A stretch of DNA of 64,000 nucleotides from Holophagales bacterium (GTDB lineage: Bacteria > Acidobacteriota > Thermoanaerobaculia > UBA5066): contig JADJZB010000006.1 of the NCBI GenBank assembly GCA_016719485.1, positions 91,345-155,344 on the forward strand, written 5' to 3'. Shown here one piece after another: positions 43,843 through 52,653 of the stretch; the stretch's first letter is position 1, and each line of letters starts with the position of its first letter. The notes beneath the pieces are model-generated. The model was given only the letters and a program-made list of their open reading frames with translations, had not been told where the DNA came from and did no database searches. Position numbers and translations under genes: made by a program.

Positions 43843-44382
43843 TCAGCTGGCGAGCTCGAGCGGGTCGGCGTCGGCGTCGTGCTCGTGCGCGAGGGCGCGC
43901 CGGGCGGAGGCGCCGCGCGTCATGGCGACCTTTCCGGTCCGCACCATCTCGACGATGCCGCGGGGGCGGAGGAGCTCGACGAGGCCTTCGACCTTCTCCG
44001 GGTCGCCGGTGATCTCGACGATGACGGTGTCGGTCGAGACGTCGACGATCCGCGCGCGGAAGATCGAGATCAGGTCGTTCACCTGCGAGCGCTCTCCCTC
44101 GGCGCATTTCACGCGGATCAGGGCGAGCTCCCGCGCGACCGTCGGCACGTGGGTGACGTCGTGGACGTCGAGGACGGGGACGAGCTTGCGCAGGTTCGCC
44201 TCGATGATCCGAGAGGCGACCCGCGACGTGTCGACGACGAAGGTCATCCGGGAGACCCCCTCGGTCTCGCTGTGACCGACGGTGAGGCTCTCCACGTTGA
44301 ACGCGCGCCGGCGGAACATCCCCATGACCCTCACGAGGACGCCCGGCTGGTCCTGGACGCTGGCGATCAGGGTGTGCTTCAC
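43843..44382 (-). CDS. ilvH: Acetolactate synthase small (regulatory) subunit
   Basis: 179 residues from a GTG at 44382 behind GGAGGTGA. It overlaps the ilvB stop by four bases (GTGA). The N-terminal ACT domain (LIASVQDQPGVLVRVMGMFRRRAFNVESLTVG) binds valine for feedback control, and the second half (ELALIRVKCAEGERSQVNDLISIFRARIVDVS) is the typical C-terminal domain. The last 20 residues are Asp/Ala-rich and variable. It acts in a complex with the large subunit in the cytoplasm. Confidence 0.95.
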   Translation of the reverse strand: MKHTLIASVQDQPGVLVRVMGMFRRRAFNVESLTVGHSETEGVSRMTFVVDTSRVASRIIEANLRKLVPVLDVHDVTHVPTVARELALIRVKCAEGERSQVNDLISIFRARIVDVSTDTVIVEITGDPEKVEGLVELLRPRGIVEMVRTGKVAMTRGASARRALAHEHDADADPLELAS

Positions 44383-46118
44383 GCCGTCACCTCCGCCGCG
44401 CCCTTCCCGCCGGAGGCGAGAGCCTTCCCGGCAGGGGTCTCGTGAGGACGCCGGATCATCGAGTGGAGGTCGGCGCCGGCCGGAACCATCGGGTAGACCA
44501 CTTCCTCGGCCTGGACGACGAAGTGGATGAGGGCCGGGCCCGGCTGGCTCCTGACACGTTCGACGGTGGGGATGACGTCCGCGCGAGCGTCGACGCGGTG
44601 CGCCGCGAGGCCATAGGCCCCGGCGAGCTTCACGAAGTCGGGGGAGAGGAGCGGCGTGGCGGCATAGCGGCGGTCGTAGAAGAACTCCTGCCACTGGCGG
44701 ACCATGCCGAGGAAGCCGTTGTCGATGATCGCGATCTTGATGTCGAGCTTCTCCTGCATCAGGGTCGCGAGCTCGCACTGCGTCATCTGGAAGCCGCCGT
44801 CGCCGGCGACGACCCAGACCTCGGCGTCGGGCCGGGCGAGCTTGGCGCCGATGGCGGCGGGAAGCGCGAAGCCCATCGTCCCGAGGCCGCCGGAGGTCAG
44901 GAGCGTCCGCGGCGACTCGTGCGGGAAGTACTGGGCCTCGAACATCTGGTGCTGGCCGACGTCGGAGACGACGACCGCCCCGCCCTTCGTCGCCTTCCAG
45001 ATGTCGTGGATGACGTGCGCGGCGTAGAGCGCGTCGCCGCTCTCGCGGTGGACGATGTCGCGCGAGCGGGTTTCGTGCCGGCCTTCCTCGATACGGGCCA
45101 TCCACGGCTCGTGGGTCGTCGCCTCCACCGACGGGAGGAGGGACTCGAGCGCCTGCTTCAGGTCGCCGACGAGGCCGAGGTCGACGGGGACGTTCTTGCC
45201 GATCTCGGAGACGTCGATCTCGACGTGGATCTTCTTCGACCCCGGCGCGTAGTTCTTCAGGTTGCCGGTGACGCGGTCGTCGAAGCGCATGCCGAAGGCG
45301 AGGAGGAGGTCGGCCTCCTGGATCGCCGTGTTCACGTACGCCTCACCATGCATCCCCATCATCCCGAGGCAGAGCGGGTGGCTGCGCGGAAAGCCGCCGA
45401 GGCCGAGGAGCGTCAACGCCACGGGCGTGCCGGTCTTCTCGGCGAAAGCCTGGAGAACCTGCGTCGCCCCCGACTCGATGACGCCGTGGCCCGCGAGGAT
45501 GAGGGGCCTCTGGGCTGCGGCGATCAGCTCGGCGGCCTTCCTCAGGTCGCTTCGCTTCAGGGCGGGAAGCGAGCGGCGGCGGGTCGACTCCACGGCCTCG
45601 GGCCAGCGGAGCTCCGTCGTCGCCTGCTGCACGTCCTTGCAGACGTCGACGAGGACCGGCCCCGGGCGACCCGAGCGGGCGATCTGAAACGCCTCGACGA
45701 GGGCCGGGGCGAGGTCCTCGATCTGCGTCACGAGGACGTTGTGCTTCGTGATCGGCATGGTGATGCCGACGATGTCGGCTTCCTGGAAGGCGTCCGTCCC
45801 GAGGACCTTCGAGGGGACCTGCCCCGTGATGAAGACGACCGGGATCGAGTCGAGCATCGCCGTGGCGATGCCGGTGACGAGGTTCGTGGCGCCGGGACCC
45901 GAGGTGCCGAGGGCGACGCCGACGCGGCCGCTGGCGCGGGCGTAGCCGTCGGCCGCGTGCGCGGCGCCCTGCTCGTGCCGCACGAGGACGTGGTGGACCG
46001 GGTACTCCGTCATCGCGTCGTAGATCGGCAGGATCGCCCCGCCGGGATAGCCGAAGACGGTGTCCACGCCTTCGCGGACGAGGCATTCCCAGACGATCTG
46101 TGCTCCGGTCTTCTTCAT
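44379..46118 (-). CDS. ilvB: Acetolactate synthase large (catalytic) subunit
   Basis: 579 residues from ATG 46118. It makes acetolactate or acetohydroxybutyrate from pyruvate with thiamine diphosphate and FAD. Family features: FGYPGGAILPIYDAM, the cofactor-activating Glu in VRHEQGAAHAADGYARASG, and the thiamine-Mg motif GDGGFQMTQCELATLMQEKLDIKIAIIDN. It overlaps the ilvD stop by four bases (ATGA) and ilvH by four, so the three genes form a coupled block. Confidence 0.97.
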   Translation of the reverse strand: MKKTGAQIVWECLVREGVDTVFGYPGGAILPIYDAMTEYPVHHVLVRHEQGAAHAADGYARASGRVGVALGTSGPGATNLVTGIATAMLDSIPVVFITGQVPSKVLGTDAFQEADIVGITMPITKHNVLVTQIEDLAPALVEAFQIARSGRPGPVLVDVCKDVQQATTELRWPEAVESTRRRSLPALKRSDLRKAAELIAAAQRPLILAGHGVIESGATQVLQAFAEKTGTPVALTLLGLGGFPRSHPLCLGMMGMHGEAYVNTAIQEADLLLAFGMRFDDRVTGNLKNYAPGSKKIHVEIDVSEIGKNVPVDLGLVGDLKQALESLLPSVEATTHEPWMARIEEGRHETRSRDIVHRESGDALYAAHVIHDIWKATKGGAVVVSDVGQHQMFEAQYFPHESPRTLLTSGGLGTMGFALPAAIGAKLARPDAEVWVVAGDGGFQMTQCELATLMQEKLDIKIAIIDNGFLGMVRQWQEFFYDRRYAATPLLSPDFVKLAGAYGLAAHRVDARADVIPTVERVRSQPGPALIHFVVQAEEVVYPMVPAGADLHSMIRRPHETPAGKALASGGKGAAEVTA

Positions 46119-47860
46119 GAGGTCCTCCCGGCCGTCCGGCCGACGCGGTGGGTGGTCTGCGGCGTCAGCGCTTCGCTCGCGGCGAGGAGCTCGTCGCCGT
46201 CGCGAAGGACGGCGCCGTGCGCGGCGTTCGTGACGAGGGCGCGGTAGCGGCGAAGCCAGGGGCTCGCGACCGTGCGGCGGGGCGGCAGCGGAGTCTCCCG
46301 GCGGCGCTCCATCTCCTCGGGGCCGACCTCGAGGTCGAGCGTCCGGGCGTCGAGGTCGAGGGAGATGAGGTCGCCTTCCCTCACGTAGCCGATCGGCCCG
46401 CCCTCGGCCGCCTCGGGGCTGACGTGGCCGACGCAGGCCCCGCGCGTCCCACCCGAGAAACGGCCGTCGGTGACGAGCGCGACCGACTCGCCGAGGCCCA
46501 TCCCCATGATGGCGGAGGTGGGGGAGAGCATCTCCTGCATCCCCGGGCCGCCGCGCGGGCCTTCGTTGCGCAGGACGACGACGTCCCCCTTCTTCACGAG
46601 GCCCGAGGTGATCCCTTCCATCGCGGCTTCCTGGCTCTCGAAGACGACGGCCGGGCCGCGGTGCCTGCGCATCGCGGGCGTGACGCCCGCCGTCTTCACG
46701 ACGGCGCCCTCCGGGGCGAGCGACCCGAAGAGGACGGCGAGGCCGCCGCGCGCCGAGTGGGGATTCGCCACGGGGCGAATCACGTCGTCGTTCGTCGCAG
46801 TCGACTTCGCCACGTGGTCGCGGAAGGTTCCGGCCACGGTCGGCCGGTCGAGGTGGAGGCGGCCGATGCCGGCGAGGCGCTCGAGGATCGCCGGGACGCC
46901 GCCGGCGGCGTGGACGTCGTCCATGTGCCACGGGCCGCTCGGCGCGACCTTCGTCAGGTGGGGCGTCCGGTCGGCGACCTCGTTGATCCGCTCGATGGGG
47001 TAGTCGAGCCCCGCCTCGCGGGCGATCGCGAGCGTGTGGAGGACGGTGTTCGTCGACCCGCCCATCGCCACGTCGAGGGCGAATGCGTCGTCGATCGCCT
47101 CACGCGTGACGATCTTGCGGGGCGTCAGGTCGGCGGCGATCAGGTCGACGATCCGCGCGGCAGCGGCCTTCGCGATCGCCTCGCGCTCCTGGGTCCGGGC
47201 GAGCGCCGTCCCGTTGAACGGGAGCGCCAGGCCGAGCGCCTCCATGAGGCAGTTCATCGAGTTGGCCGTGAAGAGCCCCGAACAGGAGCCGCAGGAGGGA
47301 CACGCGTTCTTCTCCAACTCGGAGAGACGCGCCTCGCCGATCGCTCCGGCCCGGTAGGCGCCGACACCCTCGAAGACGGAGACGAGGTCGATCGCCTTTC
47401 CGGCGCCGTCGCGGCCGGTCGCCATCGGGCCGCCCGAGACGAAGACGGCCGGGATGTCGAGGCGGACCGCCGCCATCAGCATCCCGGGGGTGATCTTGTC
47501 GCAGTTCGGAATGCAGACCATCCCGTCGAAGCGGTGGGCCGAGAGCATCGTCTCCACGCAGTCGGCAATCAGCTCGCGGGAAGGGAGGGAGAACTTCATC
47601 CCCTCGTGCCCCATCGCGATCCCGTCGTCGACGCCGATCGTGTTGAACTCGAAGGGGACGGCGCCCGCCGCCCGGACGGCGGCCTTCACCAGGGCGCCGA
47701 ACGCGCGGAGGTGGACGTGGCCGGGGACGACGTCGACGTAGGAGTTGACGATCGCGACGAACGGCTTGTTCCAGTCACCTTCGCCGACGACACCCGTGGC
47801 GCGCAGCAGGCTCCGGTGCGGCGCCCTCTCGATCCCCTTCTTGATTTCGTCCGATCTCAT
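46115..47860 (-). CDS. ilvD: Dihydroxy-acid dehydratase
   Basis: 581 residues from ATG 47860 (GGAGA upstream; ten extra upstream codons are not coding). It removes water from dihydroxyisovalerate and dihydroxymethylvalerate. Cysteines of the iron-sulfur cluster are in CIPNCDKITPG and CPSCGSCSGLFTANSMNCL. The carboxylated lysine site DCDK-type (here NCDK) and the C-terminal GGTRGACVGHVSPEAAEGGPIG are also present. It is the first structural gene after the attenuator, so its transcription should depend on supply of branched-chain aminoacyl-tRNA. Confidence 0.96.
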   Translation of the reverse strand: MRSDEIKKGIERAPHRSLLRATGVVGEGDWNKPFVAIVNSYVDVVPGHVHLRAFGALVKAAVRAAGAVPFEFNTIGVDDGIAMGHEGMKFSLPSRELIADCVETMLSAHRFDGMVCIPNCDKITPGMLMAAVRLDIPAVFVSGGPMATGRDGAGKAIDLVSVFEGVGAYRAGAIGEARLSELEKNACPSCGSCSGLFTANSMNCLMEALGLALPFNGTALARTQEREAIAKAAAARIVDLIAADLTPRKIVTREAIDDAFALDVAMGGSTNTVLHTLAIAREAGLDYPIERINEVADRTPHLTKVAPSGPWHMDDVHAAGGVPAILERLAGIGRLHLDRPTVAGTFRDHVAKSTATNDDVIRPVANPHSARGGLAVLFGSLAPEGAVVKTAGVTPAMRRHRGPAVVFESQEAAMEGITSGLVKKGDVVVLRNEGPRGGPGMQEMLSPTSAIMGMGLGESVALVTDGRFSGGTRGACVGHVSPEAAEGGPIGYVREGDLISLDLDARTLDLEVGPEEMERRRETPLPPRRTVASPWLRRYRALVTNAAHGAVLRDGDELLAASEALTPQTTHRVGRTAGRTS

Positions 47861-47887
47861 CGTGTCTCCGTTCCGTTGCGGCTGGCC

Positions 47888-47919
47888 CAAAAACGAAGAC
47901 CCCCGGGTTTCCCCGGGGG
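47888..47919 (-). terminator. Attenuator (rho-independent terminator) ahead of ilvD
   Basis: On the minus strand CCCCCGGG-GAAA-CCCGGGGG makes an 8-pair GC stem with a GNRA-type GAAA loop (47919-47900), followed by TCTTCGTTTTT, ending 28 bases before the ilvD start. It lies between the leader peptide and ilvD. The upstream arm can instead pair with CCGGGGG at 47965-47959, inside the leader region, which would prevent terminator formation. Confidence 0.85.
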
Positions 47920-47950
47920 CCGTTTGATCTCTTGTGGCTCCTGGCCTAGA

Positions 47951-48094
47951 TCAACCGACCCCCGGAGGGCCGATAACGAGGACCAGAAGAAGGACGAGGA
48001 CGAGCAGCGAAAGGACGACCGAGCCGGAAGCGACCGGGCTGACCGGTGTCTCCGGGATCGCGTAGGGGGAGGAGGTCGCTTGCGTCGCGCTCAT
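47951..48094 (-). CDS. ilvL: Branched-chain amino acid leader peptide (47 residues)
   Basis: ATG 48094 to TGA 47951. Residues 26-41 read VVLSLLVLVLLLVLVI: 15 of 16 codons are Val, Leu or Ile (48019-47972). This is the composition of ilv/leu attenuation leaders such as IlvL. A ribosome stalled in this block would leave 47965-47959 free for antitermination; one that reaches the stop would cover it and let the attenuator form. The segment between (47924-47930 and 47948-47954) also holds a perfect 7-base inverted repeat, TTGATCT / AGATCAA. No clear Shine-Dalgarno precedes the ATG. The gene name is by function and position only. Confidence 0.85.
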   Translation of the reverse strand: MSATQATSSPYAIPETPVSPVASGSVVLSLLVLVLLLVLVIGPPGVG

Positions 48095-48111
48095 GCGGAA
48101 AAGTTGGCGGA

Positions 48112-48140
48112 CTGTGGGGGAAACGGGGGCCTCATGTCAA
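48112..48140 (-). promoter_or_regulatory. Promoter of the ilv-leu operon overlapping the leuD stop codon
   Basis: TTGACA (48140-48135), a perfect -35 box, includes the leuD stop codon. A 17- or 18-base spacer leads to CCACAG/CACAGT near 48117-48111, a poor -10 match (3 of 6). Initiation would be near 48105, about 11 bases ahead of the leader ATG. This separates leuCD from the attenuated genes although all are on one strand. Confidence 0.5.
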
Positions 48141-48751
48141 GCGCGACCTGTGGCCAGGACCTGGATGGGGGGTTCGCCGGGCAGGCGCGCCGCGAGCGCG
48201 CGGACCTCTTCGAAACGCTCGAGAAGCGCGTTGAGCCCGTCCCAGTGCCCCGTGAGAAAAGCCTCGCGGGCGGCGGAGGGGAGGGTGATCGGAGCCTCGA
48301 ACGCTCCCGCCGTGACGCATTGCGCGTCGAGGTCGACGACGACCTCCGTCTCCGGCTCGCGCTCGGCGAGCTCCTGGAGGGCGGAGGCGTCGCCGCGCGA
48401 GACGGTGACGCACGGCAGGCCGAGGGCGACGGAGTTGCCGAAGAAGATCTCGGAGAATCCCTCGCCGACGACGGTGCGGAGGCCCCGCCGGTAGAGCGCC
48501 TGCGGAGCGTGCTCGCGGGACGAGCCGCAGCCGAAGTTGCGGTTCACGAGGAGGACCGTCGCTCCGGCGAATCGCGGGGCATCGAACGGATGTGCGCCCC
48601 CGAGCGCGATCCGGTCGTCCTCGAAGGCGTGCTCGCCGAGTCCCTCGAACGTCACGGCCTTGAGATAGCGCGCCGGGATGATCCGGTCGGTGTCGACGTC
48701 GTCGCCACGGAGGGGGAGGGCCGTGCCCCGGATCCGGTCGATGCGGCTCAT
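48137..48751 (-). CDS. leuD: 3-isopropylmalate dehydratase small subunit
   Basis: 204 residues, normal for the swivel-domain subunit that pairs with LeuC to isomerise isopropylmalate. Marker sequences are GDDVDTDRIIPARYLK near the start and LVNRNFGCGSSREHAPQAL in the middle, plus IFFGNSVALGLP. The start overlaps the leuC stop by four bases (ATGA), giving translational coupling. The stop lies within the -35 box of the next promoter. Confidence 0.96.
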   Translation of the reverse strand: MSRIDRIRGTALPLRGDDVDTDRIIPARYLKAVTFEGLGEHAFEDDRIALGGAHPFDAPRFAGATVLLVNRNFGCGSSREHAPQALYRRGLRTVVGEGFSEIFFGNSVALGLPCVTVSRGDASALQELAEREPETEVVVDLDAQCVTAGAFEAPITLPSAAREAFLTGHWDGLNALLERFEEVRALAARLPGEPPIQVLATGRA

Positions 48752-50169
48752 CGCGTCTCTCCTGCCGGGACGAAGGCCGTCCGCACGTCGACGACCTCGC
48801 CCGCGATCGCGGCGGCCGCGACCATCGCGGGGCTCATCAGGAGCGTTCGGCCTGCGGGGCTTCCCTGGCGGCCCTTGAAGTTCCGGTTCGAGGAGGAGGC
48901 GCAGACCTGCCGCCCCTCGAGCCGGTCGGGGTTCATCGCGAGGCACATCGAGCAGCCGGCGCTGCGCCACTCGAAGCCGGCCGCGCGGAACACCTCGTCG
49001 AGTCCCTCGCGCTCCGCGGCCGCTTTCACGGCGACCGACCCCGGGACGACGAGGGCCTTCACGTGCGGGGCGACGCGTCGGCCGCGCACGGCGTCGGCCG
49101 CCGCCCGCAGGTCGGAGAGCCGCCCGTTCGTGCACGAGCCGATGAAGGCGACGTCGATGCGTGTGCCGGCGATCGGCTCGCCGCCGGAGAAGCCCATGTA
49201 GTCGAGGGCCTCGGCCACCGAGGCCCGTTCGCCGTCGGAGACGTCGGCAGGGCGGGGCACGCGCCCGGAAACGGGGACCGACTGACCGGGATTGATCCCC
49301 CAGGTCACGTTCGGCTCGATGCTCCTGGCGTCGAGGCGGAAGCGGTCGTCGTACGCGGCGTCCACGTCGGAGGCGAGTGAACGCCACCGTGCGACGGCCG
49401 CGTCCCACGCGTCGCCCCTCGGCGCGAAGGGGCGCCCCTCGAGGTAGGCGAACGTCGTCTCGTCGGGATTGACGTAGCCCGCGCGGGCGGCCCCCTCGAT
49501 CGACATGTTGCAGAGGGTCATCCGCTCTTCCATCGACATCGCCCCCACCGCTGAGCCGCCGTACTCGTAGGCGAAGCCGGCGCCGCCGTTCACGCCGAGG
49601 CGGCGAATGATCTCGAGGACGACGTCCTTCGCGGTGACGCCCGGCCCGAGGGCGCCCTCGACGTCGATGCGCCTCACCTTCAGCGGGTCGAGCGCGAGGC
49701 ACTGGGACGCGAGGACGTCGCGCACCTGCGAGGTGCCGATTCCGAACGCGATCGCGCCGAAGGCGCCGTGGGTCGAGGTGTGGCTGTCGCCGCAGGCGAT
49801 CGTCATGCCGGGCTGCGTCAGGCCGAGCTCGGGCCCGATGACGTGGACGATGCCCTGCCCGGCGGAGCCGAGGGCGTGAAGGCGGATGCCGAACTCGGCG
49901 CAGTTCTTCTCGAGAACCGAGAGCATCTCCTCGGCCATCGCATCGGTGAAGGGGCGCGCCTGGGTGTCCGTCGGGACGATGTGGTCGACGGTCGCGACGG
50001 TCCGGCGGGGGTACGCGACTCCCAGCCCGCGGAGTCGAAGCATGTCGAACGCCTGGGGGCTCGTCACCTCGTGGACGAGGTGGAGACCCACGAAGAGCTG
50101 AGTCTGCCCGGTGGGCAGGACCCTCACCGTGTGGGCGTCCCACACTTTCGAGTAGAGCGTCGCGGCCAT
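48748..50169 (-). CDS. leuC: 3-isopropylmalate dehydratase large subunit
   Basis: 473 residues from ATG 50169. The aconitase-type [4Fe-4S] ligands are in FIGSCTNGRLSDLR and AGCSMCLAMNPD (one plus two Cys). Other family marks: GDSHTSTHGAFGAIAFGIGTSQV and VTAKDVVLEIIRRLGVNGGAG. It is divergent from the gene at 50288; the 118-base gap should hold the promoters. TTGACG lies 30 bases before the start on the minus strand and may be a -35 element, without a clear -10. Confidence 0.96.
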   Translation of the reverse strand: MAATLYSKVWDAHTVRVLPTGQTQLFVGLHLVHEVTSPQAFDMLRLRGLGVAYPRRTVATVDHIVPTDTQARPFTDAMAEEMLSVLEKNCAEFGIRLHALGSAGQGIVHVIGPELGLTQPGMTIACGDSHTSTHGAFGAIAFGIGTSQVRDVLASQCLALDPLKVRRIDVEGALGPGVTAKDVVLEIIRRLGVNGGAGFAYEYGGSAVGAMSMEERMTLCNMSIEGAARAGYVNPDETTFAYLEGRPFAPRGDAWDAAVARWRSLASDVDAAYDDRFRLDARSIEPNVTWGINPGQSVPVSGRVPRPADVSDGERASVAEALDYMGFSGGEPIAGTRIDVAFIGSCTNGRLSDLRAAADAVRGRRVAPHVKALVVPGSVAVKAAAEREGLDEVFRAAGFEWRSAGCSMCLAMNPDRLEGRQVCASSSNRNFKGRQGSPAGRTLLMSPAMVAAAAIAGEVVDVRTAFVPAGETR

Positions 50170-50287
50170 GAGGTCGGAAAAGGTAGCACTCCCGTCAAGT
50201 GAGCCTGCCGTGACGGTGGACACGAAACCCGGGGGGCCGCCCCACCGTATCTGACCCCGAAACCGGCACCGAGCTTCAGGAGGCACC

Positions 50288-50878
50288 ATGGCCGCTGACG
50301 TCACGAGATCCCTGGCCACGGCCCGCAACGCCGTCATGTACGTCAAGTCGAACGTCCCGTTCGGCGCGTCGAACCGCGCGGGGGACTATGTCGAAAGCTA
50401 CGAAAAGAACCGGAAGGCGATCGAAGGCGAGAACCCGAATGCCCTCGACAAGCTCCTGGGCGGCATGACCGCGTTCCTGCCGCTCCTGACGGGAGCGAAC
50501 CGGGCGCTGCAGATCAGGGACGAGCTGAGCGGAAGGGCCGCGACGGACGTGATCGGACGATTTCGCCAGATCTCGGCCCTCACGATCCGGACGAAGGCCG
50601 GGAACTGCAACGAGCAGAGCATCACGGCGTTCATCTTCCTCTACGACCTCGGGATCCGGCCGCTCGCGTGGATGCACCTGACGAACGGCAAGCACGCGTT
50701 CGTCGTCATCGGGCGCAAGCCGGGGAGCGGCGCCGATCCGTCGGGGTGGGGCGACGAGGTCGTCGTCTGCGACCCCTGGAACCGCGAGGCCTACCTCCTA
50801 CCGGCGGTCCAGGGCCCGGGCATCCTGCAGGCGAAGTGGGGCTGCAAGACCGCCACGGCAGTCTTCGGCGTCGAGTAG
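50288..50878 (+). CDS. Uncharacterised protein with a possible papain/transglutaminase-like Cys-His-Asp triad
   Basis: 196 residues behind CAGGAGGCACC. No signal peptide or membrane segment. The second half has a Cys in AGNCNEQSITAF (Cys107), a His at the start of a strand (GKHAFVVIGR, His136) and an Asp in VVVCDPWNR (Asp162). Cys on a helix start, then His and Asp on successive strands, is the order and rough spacing of papain- and transglutaminase-like enzymes, including bacterial effector proteases and deamidases. The first 95 residues are helical and unrelated to anything I know. Function is inferred only from this pattern. No secretion or immunity gene is adjacent. Confidence 0.6.
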   Translation: MAADVTRSLATARNAVMYVKSNVPFGASNRAGDYVESYEKNRKAIEGENPNALDKLLGGMTAFLPLLTGANRALQIRDELSGRAATDVIGRFRQISALTIRTKAGNCNEQSITAFIFLYDLGIRPLAWMHLTNGKHAFVVIGRKPGSGADPSGWGDEVVVCDPWNREAYLLPAVQGPGILQAKWGCKTATAVFGVE

Positions 50879-50899
50879 CGTGGCGGCAGAGGCTCGGCC

Positions 50900-52627
50900 C
50901 TATCCGGGCTGCCCCCGCTCGAGGGCGAGCCGGACGAAGTCGGCGACGAGAGCGTTGAGACGCACGTCGCCGCGCGCCTTCGCCGCGGAAAGCTCCTCGC
51001 CCTCGCCGGGCGTTTCTCGCAGCTCGAAGTAGTACTTGATCTTCGGCTCGGTTCCCGATGGCCGCAGCGTGACGCGCGACCCCCCTTCGAGCAGGTAGGC
51101 GACGACGTTGGACGCCGGCAGGCCCGCCACGCCGGCGCGGTAGTCGCGGGTCTCGACGACCAGGAGGCCCCCGATCGCCGCGGGAGGACGGGCGCGGAAC
51201 CCGTCCATGACGGCCGCGATCGTCGCGGCCCCTTCGGCACCGGGGATCGTCACGCTCTTCTGTGCCGAGAGGAAGAGGCCGTGGGCGCGCTGGATCTCCT
51301 CGAGGTAGCCCCACGCCGTCACGCCGCGGGCCCGGCACCAGCCGGCGAGGTCGGCGAAGACGAGGGCGGCCGAGATGCCGTCCTTGTCGCGTACGACGTC
51401 GGCGACGGAGTAGCCGAGCGCCTCCTCGTAGCCGAAGACGGTCGTGCGGCCCTCGCTCTGCTCCAGCTCGAGGGCGCGGTTCTCGATCCACTTGAACCCG
51501 GTCAGCGTCTCGGCATACGCCGCCCCGAGGTCGCGGGCGATGACGCCGAGCTGGCTGGAGGAGACGATCGTCGTCAGGACGAGCGGCCTGGCGGGTCTCG
51601 GCGTCCGCCACGTGAGGCTGTACGCGCCGAGGAGGACGCCCAGCTCGTTGCCCGAGAAGAGGCGCATCCGGCCGTCCCGGTCCCTCGCGCCGGCGGCGAG
51701 GCGGTCGGCGTCCGGGTCGTTGGCGAGGAGGAGGTCGGCCTTCGTCTCCTCGCAGAGCGCCAGGGCGAGGTCGAGGGCGCCGGGTTCCTCGGGGTTCGGG
51801 AACGCCACCGTCGGGAAGGCGCCGTCGGGCGCGTTCTGGGCGGGAACGGGGTGAACGTTCGCGAAACCGGATCGACGGAGCGCCTCCAGCGTGAAGCGGG
51901 CCCCGACGCCATGCATCGCGGTGTAGACGATGCCGAGGTCGCGCCCGTCTCCCGGATGGAGGACGAGACCCGAGATCGCCTCGTGGTAGCGGAGGCACAG
52001 GTCGTCGCCGAGAGGAACGAAGAGCCCGCGCGCCTCCGCCTCGGCGCGGGGCAGGAACGGGATCGCGTTCGCGGGGCCCGCCGATGCGATCTCGGCGGCG
52101 ATTCCGGCGTCGACCGGCGGGACGATCTGCGCGGCGTTGTCCCAGTAAACCTTGTAGCCGTTGTAGGCCGGCGGGTTGTGGCTCGCCGTCACGACGACCC
52201 CGGCGGCCGCGCCGAGCTCCTTCACGGCGAACGCGCCGAGAGGGGTCGGGGCGAGGTCGACGAAGAAGTGGACGCGGATGCCATGGCCTGCGAGGACCCC
52301 TGCGGTCTCCAGGGCGAAATCGTCGCTTCCGCGGCGGGCGTCCCGCGCGACGACCACTCCCCTGCGGGCGGCGTCGGGGACGGAGGCGAGGAGGTGGCGG
52401 GCGACGCCGGCGGTGGCCCTGCGGACGACGGCCCGGTTCATCCGGTTCGGACCGGCGCCGAGGAGGCCCCGGAGGCCCGCGGTACCGAACTCGAGCTCGC
52501 CGCGAAAGCGGTCGAGAAGCCCGGCTTCTTCACCTTCGGCGAGGAGGCGGTCCACCTCGCGGGCCGTTTCGGGGTCGGGGTCGGCGTCGCGCCACGCGCG
52601 GGCTCTGGCGAGAAGGGCGAAGTCCAT
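50900..52627 (-). CDS. Phosphoglucomutase/phosphomannomutase
   Basis: 575 residues, the long PGM2-like form. It interconverts hexose 1- and 6-phosphates through a phosphoserine. The catalytic loop is VTASHNPPAYNGYKVYW, the Mg loop NDPDADR, the sugar loop YEEALGYSV and the phosphate loop RPSGTEPKIKYYF. ATG 52627 gives the usual RARAWRDADPDPETAREVDRLL start and a following ELEFGTAGLRGLLGAGPNRMN block. It is convergent with the papain-like gene and 26 bases downstream of a VWFA-type gene on the same strand. Confidence 0.95.
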   Translation of the reverse strand: MDFALLARARAWRDADPDPETAREVDRLLAEGEEAGLLDRFRGELEFGTAGLRGLLGAGPNRMNRAVVRRATAGVARHLLASVPDAARRGVVVARDARRGSDDFALETAGVLAGHGIRVHFFVDLAPTPLGAFAVKELGAAAGVVVTASHNPPAYNGYKVYWDNAAQIVPPVDAGIAAEIASAGPANAIPFLPRAEAEARGLFVPLGDDLCLRYHEAISGLVLHPGDGRDLGIVYTAMHGVGARFTLEALRRSGFANVHPVPAQNAPDGAFPTVAFPNPEEPGALDLALALCEETKADLLLANDPDADRLAAGARDRDGRMRLFSGNELGVLLGAYSLTWRTPRPARPLVLTTIVSSSQLGVIARDLGAAYAETLTGFKWIENRALELEQSEGRTTVFGYEEALGYSVADVVRDKDGISAALVFADLAGWCRARGVTAWGYLEEIQRAHGLFLSAQKSVTIPGAEGAATIAAVMDGFRARPPAAIGGLLVVETRDYRAGVAGLPASNVVAYLLEGGSRVTLRPSGTEPKIKYYFELRETPGEGEELSAAKARGDVRLNALVADFVRLALERGQPG

Positions 52628-52653
52628 CCGGCGGATGGTATCGCCGTCGGGGC

